NCBI GenBank assembly: GCA_002171475.2 | Contig: NHEX02000005.1 | Location: 1-42,463, forward strand | Direction: 5' to 3' | Length of the DNA: 42,463 bases | Origin: Flavobacteriales bacterium TMED96 | GTDB taxonomy: Bacteria; Bacteroidota; Bacteroidia; Flavobacteriales; Flavobacteriaceae | Shown: piece by piece, positions 1 through 7,070 of the stretch | Layout: each line of letters starts with the position of its first letter | How positions within the stretch are numbered: position 1 is the stretch's first letter | Position numbers and translations under genes: made by a program | Notes under the pieces: generated by a model | What the model saw: the letters and a program-made list of their open reading frames with translations, nothing else | What the model was told of the DNA's origin: nothing | Databases searched by the model: none

Positions 1-1225
1 AGAACGTTTTACAAAAAAGTCTCCATGCTTGGTTCCTATGATTTCATCATCGAACCACTCAGTTTGGGAAACTAGTTCTTGGTCTATTTCGAAAGCTTTT
101 TCAATTCCAATGCTTTCTAAAGAATTATTAAATCTATTTTTTAAAAACTCATTAACTACTGCCTTGGGCAAAAAGTCAATTTCACCGTCTTCAAAAATCC
201 AATCTACTACCTCTTTTTCTGCTTCATAAGCTTGTTTGCATAGCTCGTGTATATTTCTGTTGTAGTCTGAGGTAAACCATTCGGGATTTTCCTTTTGAAG
301 AATTTTGATTAAATCAATTCCGAAATCGCCATGGATTTGTTCTTCTTTAGAGGTCGCCTCTACAACATTTGAAATTCCTTTAAGCATATTTTTATGTTTG
401 TTAAAAGCCATTATAATTAAAAACTGCGAAAACAACGAAACGTGTTCAATAAATAATGAAAACAGAAGGATCGCCTCTGCATATTCTCTGTTGTCATCGC
501 TTTTGGAATTTCTAAGAGCAGTCTCCAAATAACGAACTCTCTTCATTATTGCGGGTTTCTTCTTGAGCTCACTAAACTCGGAGTTTAACCCCAAAATTTC
601 TAGTAAATGGGAATAGGCATCTGCATGGCGAACTTCACTTTCAGCAAATGTTGATCCTACAGACCCGACCTCAGGCTTAGGAATCCTATGATAGAGGTCT
701 CCCCAGAAAGACTTTACTGCAACCTCTATTTGAGATATTGCGAGCATAGTATTTTTGATGGCATTTTTTTCAACTGGAGATAGTCTTGATTTAAAATCTT
801 GGATATCACTTGTGAAATTGAACTCGGAATGAATCCAATAAGAATGTCTTATAGCAGGAACATATTCATACAAATTTGGATACTCATATGGTTTTAAATT
901 GATTCGTTTTTCGAAGATATCTGATTGTCTTTGTTGACTTCTTTTATTTCGATATAGAATATACGCTTTTGCTACTTCTGGAAACTGACTTTCCATAAGC
1001 TTGGTTTCAACTGTATCCTGAACCTGTTCGATAGTTGGGATATATTCTGGTTCTATTTTTTTTCTTTCAAGTAACTTTTGGTTTACCAATAAAGCTATAT
1101 CCTCTGCATTCTGTTTATTACCAACCCCTACAGCAAGCATTGCCTTTTCAACAGCATCTGTAATTTTGTTTAGATCATAAACTCTGGTGGTAAAGTCTCT
1201 TTTGATTATGTGTTCTATCTTCATT
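1..1225 (-). CDS. nrdB: Ribonucleotide reductase beta subunit with N-terminal ATP-cone (3' end cut by window edge)
   Basis: The minus frame is open from an ATG at 1225 to the window edge, giving 408 residues without a stop; only the extreme C-terminus is missing. The protein supplies the radical for reduction of ribonucleotides to dNTPs and pairs with NrdA. Residues 1-95 read as an ATP-cone (KIEHIIKRDF at the start, AKAYILYRNKR at the end), a module usually found on the alpha subunit. The ferritin-like core follows: E197-V-R-H200 and Y204 (ESEVRHADAY) give metal ligands and the tyrosine-equivalent position, E260 a further ligand, and E295-x-x-H298 (EEQIH) the last pair. This architecture matches the class Id (NrdBi) proteins described in Leeuwenhoekiella blandensis, where the cone on NrdB controls activity and the cofactor is a Mn pair. 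Assignment to nrdB is firm; the class Id label rests on domain order and resemblance. The upstream gap may hold its promoter. Confidence 0.93.
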
Positions 1226-1444
1226 TTTTAAAAATTAGCTCCAAAAAGTAGCCCTTCAATTTCGATTAAATTGAAAAGCATTTTACTTAAAGAATTTTTG
1301 ACAATTTTTGTACTAACAAATATTTCGAAAATTTTATCAGAATTGAAAGACCAACTTTTCCACAATGATGCCTAGTTTTTAACAAAAAACAGTTTTTTAA
1401 AAAAAACACTATCGCTGTGGCTTTTTTTAATTGATTGTTAGACA

Positions 1445-1497
1445 GTAACTTACGGATTCGCCCCTCTGTAAAACCCCGTTTTTGTTAGGAAAGTTAC
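1445..1497. repeat. Nested inverted repeat, possible structured RNA
   Basis: GTAACTT at 1445-1451 is exactly complementary to AAGTTAC at 1491-1497, and inside it ACGG (1452-1455) can pair with CCGT (1476-1479). CCCC tracts and two TGTAAAAC-like stretches lie in the loop. The patch is noticeably less AT-rich than its surroundings. It could be a leader RNA structure of nrdB, an sRNA or chance; I do not recognise a known RNA family. Confidence 0.3.
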
Positions 1498-1528
1498 AAA
1501 ACGTCAAATAACACTGTTTTAATTGCAT

Positions 1529-1561
1529 TTTGAATTTAATTCTACAAGTCTTGTAACTTTG
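1529..1561 (+). promoter_or_regulatory. Candidate Bacteroidetes-type promoter (TTTG-N21-TAACTTTG)
   Basis: TTTG at 1529-1532 and TAACTTTG at 1554-1561 fit the -33/-7 pattern used in this phylum, pointing rightward. No plus-strand gene follows; transcription would run antisense into the DUF3109 gene. It may drive a small RNA or be a chance match in AT-rich DNA. Confidence 0.25.
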
Positions 1562-1663
1562 GATAAGCAAAAAACAAAATTATAAATATTTAAGCCTCCG
1601 ATAACTTATTTTAATAACCTTTAGGTGTTGAAAATTTCATTAACAATTCCTTTAACGGTTCTT

Positions 1664-2242
1664 TTAATTTTTATCATCAATTCTGTTTTTAAAAATCTTC
1701 TCGAGTTTTTCATACCATTCAGTTCCAAACCTTTTGATAATACTATTTTTTAAAAACTGGAATACATACACTTTATTTTTTTCTCCCAAACTACAAGCAG
1801 ATTTGCAAATACTCCAGTTGTGATAGTTAATGGCCGTAAAAGACTTATATTTTTTTATTCTTAAAGGATATAAACCACATGAAATTGGTTTTTCCCAATT
1901 TATTTTTTTTTCATCATATGATTTTTGGATTGAGCATAGCGCTATACCATTTTCATCAAAAAAAGCATATGCACATTCTTTACCATTAATTATTGGTGTC
2001 TCTATATCTCCGTCTGAACCTCTAACATAGAGACCCTTTTTTTCAACCTCATCAATACCTTTTTTGGTCATGTATGGTTTGATGTGTTTGTAATTCTTTT
2101 TTAATTTTTTTACATCCTCTTTTTCCAATGGAGCTCCTGCATCTCCTTTTACGCAACACTGTCCCTTGCAACTATTTATATCACAAATAAATTTTTTTTC
2201 TAATACTTCGTCAGAAACAATAACATCATCAATTTTAATCAT
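1664..2242 (-). CDS. DUF3109 family cysteine-rich protein
   Basis: This is a 192-residue cytoplasmic protein with the cysteine pattern of the DUF3109 family common in Bacteroidetes. It has a Cys group near residues 20-30 (ICDINSCKGQCC), a Cys in INGKECAYAF, and later Cys residues in ALCSIQ, SCGLYPLRI and SICKSACSLGE. The arrangement resembles the YkgJ-type zinc- or iron-chelating proteins, so a metal or Fe-S site is likely by analogy. The biochemical role is not established for the family. The ATG at 2242 leads directly into the conserved N-terminus. It diverges from the small membrane protein at 2292, with under 50 bp between the starts. Confidence 0.8.
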   Translation of the reverse strand: MIKIDDVIVSDEVLEKKFICDINSCKGQCCVKGDAGAPLEKEDVKKLKKNYKHIKPYMTKKGIDEVEKKGLYVRGSDGDIETPIINGKECAYAFFDENGIALCSIQKSYDEKKINWEKPISCGLYPLRIKKYKSFTAINYHNWSICKSACSLGEKNKVYVFQFLKNSIIKRFGTEWYEKLEKIFKNRIDDKN

Positions 2243-2244
2243 AC

Positions 2245-2276
2245 TTGAATAAAATTAAAATAATTAGATAAATTTG
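2245..2276 (+). promoter_or_regulatory. Promoter of the small membrane protein gene (TTG-N21-TAAATTTG)
   Basis: TTG at 2245-2247 and TAAATTTG at 2269-2276 match the Bacteroidetes -33/-7 consensus with a 21-nt spacer. The expected start of transcription is near 2283, leaving a leader of about 9-12 nt before the ATGs at 2292 and 2295. The element overlaps the upstream in-frame TTG at 2274, which argues against that codon as the start. Confidence 0.55.
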
Positions 2277-2291
2277 GGGCATATTAAATGT

Positions 2292-2498
2292 ATGATGAAA
2301 AATTTGATTTTGGTATTTATTTTGATTTCAATTGGTATGCTGATCTTTAATGCCTTTTTAATAGACTTTGATAATCCTCTTGTTAATGAAAGTCTAGTTG
2401 CAGTAATTGGAGTTTTTTCTTCTCTATGTTCATTTTTACTTCTTTTAATACTTCTTTTATCACTTAAGATAAAACGTCTTAAAAAAAAGGGAAATTAA
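2292..2498 (+). CDS. Small two-helix membrane protein of unknown function
   Basis: I do not recognise a family for this 68-residue protein. It begins MMKNLILVFILISIGMLIF, giving a first hydrophobic helix at about residues 4-22. A short polar stretch with Asp and Asn follows, then a second helix at about 34-57 (VIGVFSSLCSFLLLLILLL), and a positively charged tail ending KIKRLKKKGN. By the positive-inside rule both ends lie in the cytoplasm. The start is taken at the first of two adjacent ATGs because a promoter covers the region upstream. It converges on the S41 protease gene, 7 bp away. The clean promoter and the helix-tail design suggest a real gene. Confidence 0.6.
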   Translation: MMKNLILVFILISIGMLIFNAFLIDFDNPLVNESLVAVIGVFSSLCSFLLLLILLLSLKIKRLKKKGN

Positions 2499-2505
2499 AC
2501 TAATA

Positions 2506-4041
2506 CTATTTCAGAATATTTATTGCCTCAAATATATAAGGGTCATTGGAATTATTTACTTCAATCTGAGTCTTTCTGTCAAAAAGTTGAAAAACTAAAA
2601 TAGATCTAATACTATTAATCATAATTTCATAATCAGTTGATTTTAAATCTATTTTATTTTTTTTAGATAGTACATTTAAAAGTTCAATCCATTTTGCTTT
2701 GTCTAAAAATTGTTCTTTTAAGACATCTTCTCTTTTTAGTTTTGAATAAAAATTACGGTTTTTGTCTACCTCTTCAATAACCATACGATTGAGTTGATTC
2801 CATATAATTTCATAACTAATATTTTTAGCTTTAGCTTCTTTACTAGGTAAAATTTTATCAGGTAAAATTCCCCCTTTAGTAAATAATTTTTTCCCATTAG
2901 TGCTATAATATATTATAGTGTCAATAGCTTGAACACGTGGCTTTTTTGAATCATTTATCAAGTATTTAATATTGTCATTATAAGACTCAAAGGGTTTTTG
3001 AATACTTCTGCCAGAGGGTGTATAATATTTTGCTACAGTAAGGCGAATTGCATCTTTACTTCCTAGTGGGAATTGATTTTGAACCAACCCTTTGCCGAAA
3101 GAAGTTTCTCCGATTATGAAGGCTCTATCATTATCTTGCAGGGCTCCAGCTAAAACCTCGCTTGCAGATGCGGAGTTTTTATTTATTAGAATGCAAACCC
3201 TTCCGTCTTTAAATATTCCTTCCCCTGAAGCGAGTTTTTCTTTTATTTCACCTTTACTTGACTTAACAATCACAATTTTTTGATCTTTTTCTAAGAATAG
3301 ATCTGAAATTTTCTCAGCTGAGAACAAGTAACCTCCAGGGTTGTCTCTTAAGTCCAAAATAAGTTTTTTAATCCTCTTTTCATTAAAATTTTCAATAGCC
3401 AATTTAAAATCAACATCTGTTTCTTTAATAAATCTATCAATTTTGATGTATCCTACATCTTCTTTCAATTCATAAAAAAAGACTGAAGCGATATCAACCT
3501 TCCCTCTTTCTATATTTACATTAAATTTTTCCGCGGAACTAGGCCTGAAGATTTCAAGATTAATTTTTGACTCTTTTGGCCCTTTGATTTTATCTAAGAT
3601 TTTTTGATTTGATAGATTTTTGCCATAAAGGGTATCCTTATCGCTCATTAAGATTCTATCCCCTGCTAATAAACCAAATTTTTCAGCTGGACTGTCTTTC
3701 AATACTCTTATGATAGAAACCGTATCGTTTATGAAAAAAAAGTTTACTCCAATTCCTTCAAAACTTCCCCTCATACTTTCATTTACAATAGGTAATTCGT
3801 TTTTTGAAATATAAAATGAGTGTGGGTCTAATTTTTTTACAACATCTTTTATAATTTCATTAGAAAGACTATCTAAATCTATTTTGTCTACATAATAATT
3901 TTTTAAGTAGTAATATAAGTTTTCAATTTTCTTTTCAGGATTATTAGATGATTCAAATAAATTATTTCCTAAGCTTTTATAATTATAGATTAATAGAAAT
4001 GTACTACCTGCGATAAGAATCAGATATATATAATTTCTCAT
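2506..4041 (-). CDS. S41 family carboxyl-terminal processing peptidase
   Basis: This is a 511-residue periplasmic serine protease of the CtpA/Prc family, which trims or degrades envelope proteins from the C-terminus. An N-terminal hydrophobic segment (residues 4-20) serves as a signal anchor. A PDZ domain at about 95-170 begins GIGVNFFFINDTVSI and binds substrate tails. The catalytic domain follows with S292 in NKNSASASE and K317 in GETSFGKGLVQ, the 25-residue spacing of the Ser-Lys dyad in Prc. The LRDNPGGYL strand is also typical. A C-terminal extension of about 140 residues is less conserved. The gene sits 8 bp downstream of the dCMP deaminase gene and is probably in the same operon. Confidence 0.9.
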   Translation of the reverse strand: MRNYIYLILIAGSTFLLIYNYKSLGNNLFESSNNPEKKIENLYYYLKNYYVDKIDLDSLSNEIIKDVVKKLDPHSFYISKNELPIVNESMRGSFEGIGVNFFFINDTVSIIRVLKDSPAEKFGLLAGDRILMSDKDTLYGKNLSNQKILDKIKGPKESKINLEIFRPSSAEKFNVNIERGKVDIASVFFYELKEDVGYIKIDRFIKETDVDFKLAIENFNEKRIKKLILDLRDNPGGYLFSAEKISDLFLEKDQKIVIVKSSKGEIKEKLASGEGIFKDGRVCILINKNSASASEVLAGALQDNDRAFIIGETSFGKGLVQNQFPLGSKDAIRLTVAKYYTPSGRSIQKPFESYNDNIKYLINDSKKPRVQAIDTIIYYSTNGKKLFTKGGILPDKILPSKEAKAKNISYEIIWNQLNRMVIEEVDKNRNFYSKLKREDVLKEQFLDKAKWIELLNVLSKKNKIDLKSTDYEIMINSIRSILVFQLFDRKTQIEVNNSNDPYIFEAINILK

Positions 4042-4049
4042 TTATTTAA

Positions 4050-4469
4050 TTATTTTAGAGGAATTTGATCTACTATAACACCTGCTTTTTTTAAAAATTC
4101 AACCCCAGATAAATCTTTGTAGGCCTCAGAATAAACCACTCTGGATATTCCTGATTGATGGATCAATTTAGAACATTCCCTACATGGTGAAAGAGTAACG
4201 TATAGTGTTGCTCCGTCAGAAGATTGAGTTGAACTTGTAACTTTTAAAATTGCATTGGCCTCGGCATGCAGAACGTACCATTTTGTATAGTTATCTTCAT
4301 CTTCACAAACATTTTCAAAACCTGTCGGAGTTCCGTTGTACCCATCAGAAATTATCATCCTATTTTTAACTATTATTGCACCAACTTGTCTTCTTTTACA
4401 GTAGGAAAGTTTTCCCCAAGTTTCTGCCATTTTTAAATAGGCAATGTCATATTTTTTTGTTTTGTCCAA
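4050..4469 (-). CDS. Deoxycytidylate (dCMP) deaminase
   Basis: This zinc hydrolase converts dCMP to dUMP, feeding thymidylate synthesis. The 139-residue length is normal for the ComEB-like family. The zinc ligands and proton shuttle are visible as H68-A-E70 and C96-x-x-C99 (HAEANAIL and SPCRECSK). An NGTPTGFENVCEDE stretch is typical of the family's substrate region. The start is a TTG at 4469, because the conserved N-terminus (YDIAYLKMAETWGKLSYCKR) would be cut by the next ATG. It lies between hupE-like and S41 protease genes. Together with nrdB nearby it belongs to dNTP supply, though not in one operon with it. Confidence 0.9.
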   Translation of the reverse strand: MDKTKKYDIAYLKMAETWGKLSYCKRRQVGAIIVKNRMIISDGYNGTPTGFENVCEDEDNYTKWYVLHAEANAILKVTSSTQSSDGATLYVTLSPCRECSKLIHQSGISRVVYSEAYKDLSGVEFLKKAGVIVDQIPLK

Positions 4470-4491
4470 TTAGTTTAAAATAATATTAAAT

Positions 4492-5052
4492 TCAAAATCT
4501 TGAAAAAATCATTTGTACGGATGCTAAAATAACAATTGAAATTATTACAACTCTCCACATTTGAAATAATGTTTCCTTTTTAGAAAAAATTTGATTTAGT
4601 GAGATTACTACAAGAACAATCAGTATTTGTGCAAACTCGATTCCTAAGGCGAAAGGAAATAAAGTTTCTGTTGAATTATTAGATTGAAAAATAAATCCAA
4701 AATATTTACCAAATCCAAATCCGTGAATGATACCATAGGAAAAGGTTACTATGTTTTGATAAAATAAATTTTCATTTACTTTATTTCTCAAACTTGAAAT
4801 TGCGGTAAGTAAAATTGTAATTGGAATTAAAAGTTCAATTATATACGAGGAAGTTTCTATTTTATAATAATTCCCGAAAAAGAGTGAAATTGTGTGTCCA
4901 AGTGTAAAAAAAGTAACCCATATAAAAGTTTTCTTCCACATTTTAAATGTGTGGTTAATCACCAATACAACGATGAAAAATAAGTGGTCTAAACCATCCA
5001 GGTCAAGTACGTGTTGAAATCCTAACAATAAATTAAAGTAAAAGCTATCCAT
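4492..5052 (-). CDS. HupE/UreJ family membrane protein
   Basis: This 186-residue integral membrane protein has about six hydrophobic helices. The family signature is clear: HVLDLDGLDHLFFIVVLV at the start, TFFTLGHTISLF in the middle and SYGIIHGFGFGKYFGF later, with conserved His and Asp residues in membrane segments that could bind a metal. Members are linked to nickel or cobalt handling for hydrogenase or urease, but this Bacteroidetes branch (HupE/UreJ_2) is usually found without either, and neither is present here. The ATG at 5052 overlaps the stop of the DnaJ-type gene as TAATG, suggesting translational coupling. The substrate is unknown. Confidence 0.8.
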   Translation of the reverse strand: MDSFYFNLLLGFQHVLDLDGLDHLFFIVVLVINHTFKMWKKTFIWVTFFTLGHTISLFFGNYYKIETSSYIIELLIPITILLTAISSLRNKVNENLFYQNIVTFSYGIIHGFGFGKYFGFIFQSNNSTETLFPFALGIEFAQILIVLVVISLNQIFSKKETLFQMWRVVIISIVILASVQMIFSRF

Positions 5053-5780
5053 TAGAACCCTCTCTCTTTTTGAATTTTTTCATATGCATCTTGTACTCTT
5101 TGAAATTTTTCTTTTGCTCCTTTTTTTAGTGCCTCATCACTTGATTGTATTTTATCTGGATGATATTTTTTAGCCATCTCTCTGTATGCTTTTTTGACTT
5201 CTAAATCAGTTGAATCGGGAGTAATTTCAAGAATTTTATAAGCATTATCGGTTGATTTTATAAACATTGCTTTTATACTTTCAAAATCTATACTGTTTAT
5301 TCTTAATGAGTCAGAGATTTGAAAAATTTTTTTAACTTCTGAAACATCAATCCTACCATCTGCATTTGCTATTCCAAATAAAAAATGTAGAATTTGAAGC
5401 CTAATTTCATAAGGGGCAACTCTGACAAAATAATCACAAAGATTTACAACATCTTGACTATCTTTTTTCACTTCTTTATTAAATTTTGAAAAAATCATAT
5501 CCGCATTCATTTTTCCGTAACTGGATATAAAATAATTTCTAACAAAGTTTAATTCTCTATCATCCACCTTACCATCAGCTTTGATGACAATTGCCGCTAG
5601 AGAAAGAAGGTTTAATTGCAATTTATCATCGGTAAACTTTCTTCGAAAATTCCCGGTTCTATAGGAGCCTCCCTTTAATTGGAGTGAATTTTCTAAGATG
5701 CTTCCTAAAAAATAACCAATAATCGCCCCGGCAAATCTAAAGTAGATATAACCAAATATTGCACCAATCCATTTTATCAT
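5052..5780 (-). CDS. TerB-like and DnaJ domain protein (DjlA-like)
   Basis: This 242-residue protein carries an N-terminal glycine-rich hydrophobic segment (residues 6-26, IFGYIYFRFAGAIIGYFLGS) that probably anchors it in the inner membrane. A TerB-like acidic helical domain follows at about 50-155, with two DG[KR][VI]D repeats (ADGKVDDRE and ADGRIDVSE). A C-terminal J domain at about 173-240 has the HPD motif in AKKYHPDKI. DnaJ domains stimulate the ATPase of DnaK, so it is likely a membrane-bound co-chaperone of the DjlA type. It is first in a run with the HupE-like, dCMP deaminase and S41 genes. Confidence 0.87.
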   Translation of the reverse strand: MIKWIGAIFGYIYFRFAGAIIGYFLGSILENSLQLKGGSYRTGNFRRKFTDDKLQLNLLSLAAIVIKADGKVDDRELNFVRNYFISSYGKMNADMIFSKFNKEVKKDSQDVVNLCDYFVRVAPYEIRLQILHFLFGIANADGRIDVSEVKKIFQISDSLRINSIDFESIKAMFIKSTDNAYKILEITPDSTDLEVKKAYREMAKKYHPDKIQSSDEALKKGAKEKFQRVQDAYEKIQKERGF

Positions 5781-5856
5781 TGAATTACAACTTTAATGCA
5801 AATATAAGTTTATATAAAAATGTTTTTTTATGCTAATTAAAAATTGATAAAATATC

Positions 5857-5864
5857 TATATTTG
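5857..5864 (+). promoter_or_regulatory. Candidate -7 promoter element TATATTTG of the bacilliredoxin gene
   Basis: TATATTTG matches the Bacteroidetes -7 consensus TAnnTTTG and lies 12 bp before the ATG at 5877, so the leader would be very short. No good TTTG lies at the expected -33 distance, so the assignment rests on the -7 box alone. Confidence 0.4.
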
Positions 5865-5876
5865 AAAAAAAAATAA

Positions 5877-6290
5877 ATGTATCCAGAAGAAATTGTTTTA
5901 CCTATGCGCGAGGAACTAACTTCGGTTGGTTTTAAACAAGTAACCACATCATCTGAAATTGAAAGCGCAATAAAAAGTTCAGGAACCACATTAGTTGTTG
6001 TCAACTCTGTTTGTGGGTGTGCCGCGGCAAATGCTAGGCCAGGAGTAAGACTTTCACTAGAAAATGAGGTTTTACCTTCTAAATTAACAACTGTCTTTGC
6101 TGGAGTAGATCGTGAAGCTACAGATAAAGCTAGATCGCTGATGGTTCCCTTCCCCCCTTCATCACCATCGATTGCTCTATTTAAAGATGGCGAATTGGTG
6201 CACATGATAGAAAGACATCACATTGAGGGAAGACCCGCAGACGCAATAGCTGAGAATCTAAAATCTGCATACGACGAGCATTGTAAATAA
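5877..6290 (+). CDS. BrxA/BrxB-type bacilliredoxin
   Basis: This 137-residue cytoplasmic thioredoxin-fold protein belongs to the bacilliredoxin (YphP/YqiW, DUF1094) family. Residues C46-G47-C48 in NSVCGCAAANARP form the CGC redox site. In Firmicutes these proteins remove bacillithiol from oxidised proteins, and many Bacteroidetes also make bacillithiol, so the same role is plausible. The conserved PFPPSSPSIALF and the IERHHIEGR region complete the family pattern. The sequence is richer in G and C and in codons such as GCC and CGC than its neighbours. The gene stands alone on the plus strand and ends one base before the stop codon of the convergent crotonase gene. Confidence 0.92.
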   Translation: MYPEEIVLPMREELTSVGFKQVTTSSEIESAIKSSGTTLVVVNSVCGCAAANARPGVRLSLENEVLPSKLTTVFAGVDREATDKARSLMVPFPPSSPSIALFKDGELVHMIERHHIEGRPADAIAENLKSAYDEHCK

Positions 6291-6291
6291 G

Positions 6292-7068
6292 TCAGTAATT
6301 TGGTTTTTGTTTGTTTAAAAATGCATTGACCCCCTTTTTAAAATCTGGGTGGTCAAAACACTTTGAGAAGTATTCGGATTCAATATCACTGCATTTTTTT
6401 TTGCTATCCCCTCCACTATAATTAATCGCCTTAATTGCAGAATTTACTGCATTTGGAGAGTTCATTATAATCTGATTTGCAACCTGAGTTGCTTTATCCA
6501 GCAATTCGTTTTTTTCAGTCAGATATGAAATTAACCCTATCTCTAAGGCTTCTTTGGCACTTATCTTTCTACATGTTAAAATCATTTCTTTGGCAATTCC
6601 TTTTCCTACTATCTCCGCTAATCTGTATGTGCCCCCGTAACCGGGAATAGTCCCCAAAGATGTTTCAGGGAAACCCATTAAAGAATTGTCTGATGCAATT
6701 CTTATATCGCAGGACAAAGCTAGTTCTAGCCCTCCTCCTAACGCATATCCATTAATAGCTGCAATAATAGGTTTTGAGAAATCTTCAATAAAATCAAATA
6801 CTTTTTCTTTTCCATTTTTTGAAAGCTCCATCGCTTCTTTAGATTTAAATTCTGAAAACTCCAAAATATCTGCCCCAGCTGCAAAAGCTTTTTCACCTAT
6901 ACCCGTTAAAATTATTACCCTAATTTTATCATTTTTGGATATTGCTCTAAGAGTTATATTGATTTTATTAAGTAAAGAAATATTTAAGGCATTGAATTTT
7001 TCTGGTCGGTTTATATATAAAAAAGCTATTTTATCTTTTCGTTCTATTAATAATTCCTCTCCCTCCAT
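6292..7068 (-). CDS. Enoyl-CoA hydratase/isomerase (crotonase) family protein
   Basis: This is a 258-residue crotonase. The oxyanion-hole segments FAAGADI and NGYALGGGLELALSCD are intact. Both catalytic glutamates of classical enoyl-CoA hydratase are present, E115 (GGGLELA) and E135 (GFPETSLGTIPGYGGT), with the 20-residue spacing seen in rat mitochondrial hydratase. Water addition to trans-2-enoyl-CoA, as in beta-oxidation, is therefore the likely reaction; short-chain substrates such as crotonyl-CoA are probable. It follows the sensor kinase by two bases and ends the minus-strand operon that begins at the AraC-type gene. It has no obvious functional link to heme synthesis. Confidence 0.9.
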   Translation of the reverse strand: MEGEELLIERKDKIAFLYINRPEKFNALNISLLNKINITLRAISKNDKIRVIILTGIGEKAFAAGADILEFSEFKSKEAMELSKNGKEKVFDFIEDFSKPIIAAINGYALGGGLELALSCDIRIASDNSLMGFPETSLGTIPGYGGTYRLAEIVGKGIAKEMILTCRKISAKEALEIGLISYLTEKNELLDKATQVANQIIMNSPNAVNSAIKAINYSGGDSKKKCSDIESEYFSKCFDHPDFKKGVNAFLNKQKPNY

Positions 7069-7070
7069 TT

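Larger units (their letters stand above)
1226..1663. other. 438-bp intergenic region between DUF3109 gene and nrdB
   Basis: No convincing open frame is present. It contains the nrdB leader/promoter region, a DnaA-box-like TTTTCCACA at 1356-1364, a GC-richer patch at about 1452-1480 with a nested inverted repeat, and a plus-strand promoter-like element near 1529-1561. No clear GC stem plus T-tract terminator was found. A TAATTTTG (minus strand, 1575-1582) could be a -7 element for nrdB but lacks a good -33 partner. If used, it would give nrdB a leader of about 340 nt carrying the inverted repeat. Confidence 0.6.

Noticed and set aside
1356-1364. DnaA box TTTTCCACA upstream of nrdB
   Set aside because: Matches the relaxed consensus, but a single 9-mer in AT-rich DNA is weak and no cluster indicating an origin is present.
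1397-1413. ACACTATC... as an NrdR box upstream of nrdB
   Set aside because: Only the first half resembles the consensus and no second box at the right spacing was seen.
1625-1760. Short plus-strand frame starting GTG-TTG with a signal-like hydrophobic stretch
   Set aside because: It lies mostly antisense to the end of the DUF3109 gene, has no better start and no recognisable protein.
2274-2291. TTG start at 2274 for the small membrane protein
   Set aside because: The codon lies inside the -7 promoter element, and two ATGs follow closely.
5837-6205. 122-residue minus-strand frame antisense to the bacilliredoxin gene
   Set aside because: It mirrors the coding strand of a clear bacilliredoxin and has no family resemblance or promoter.
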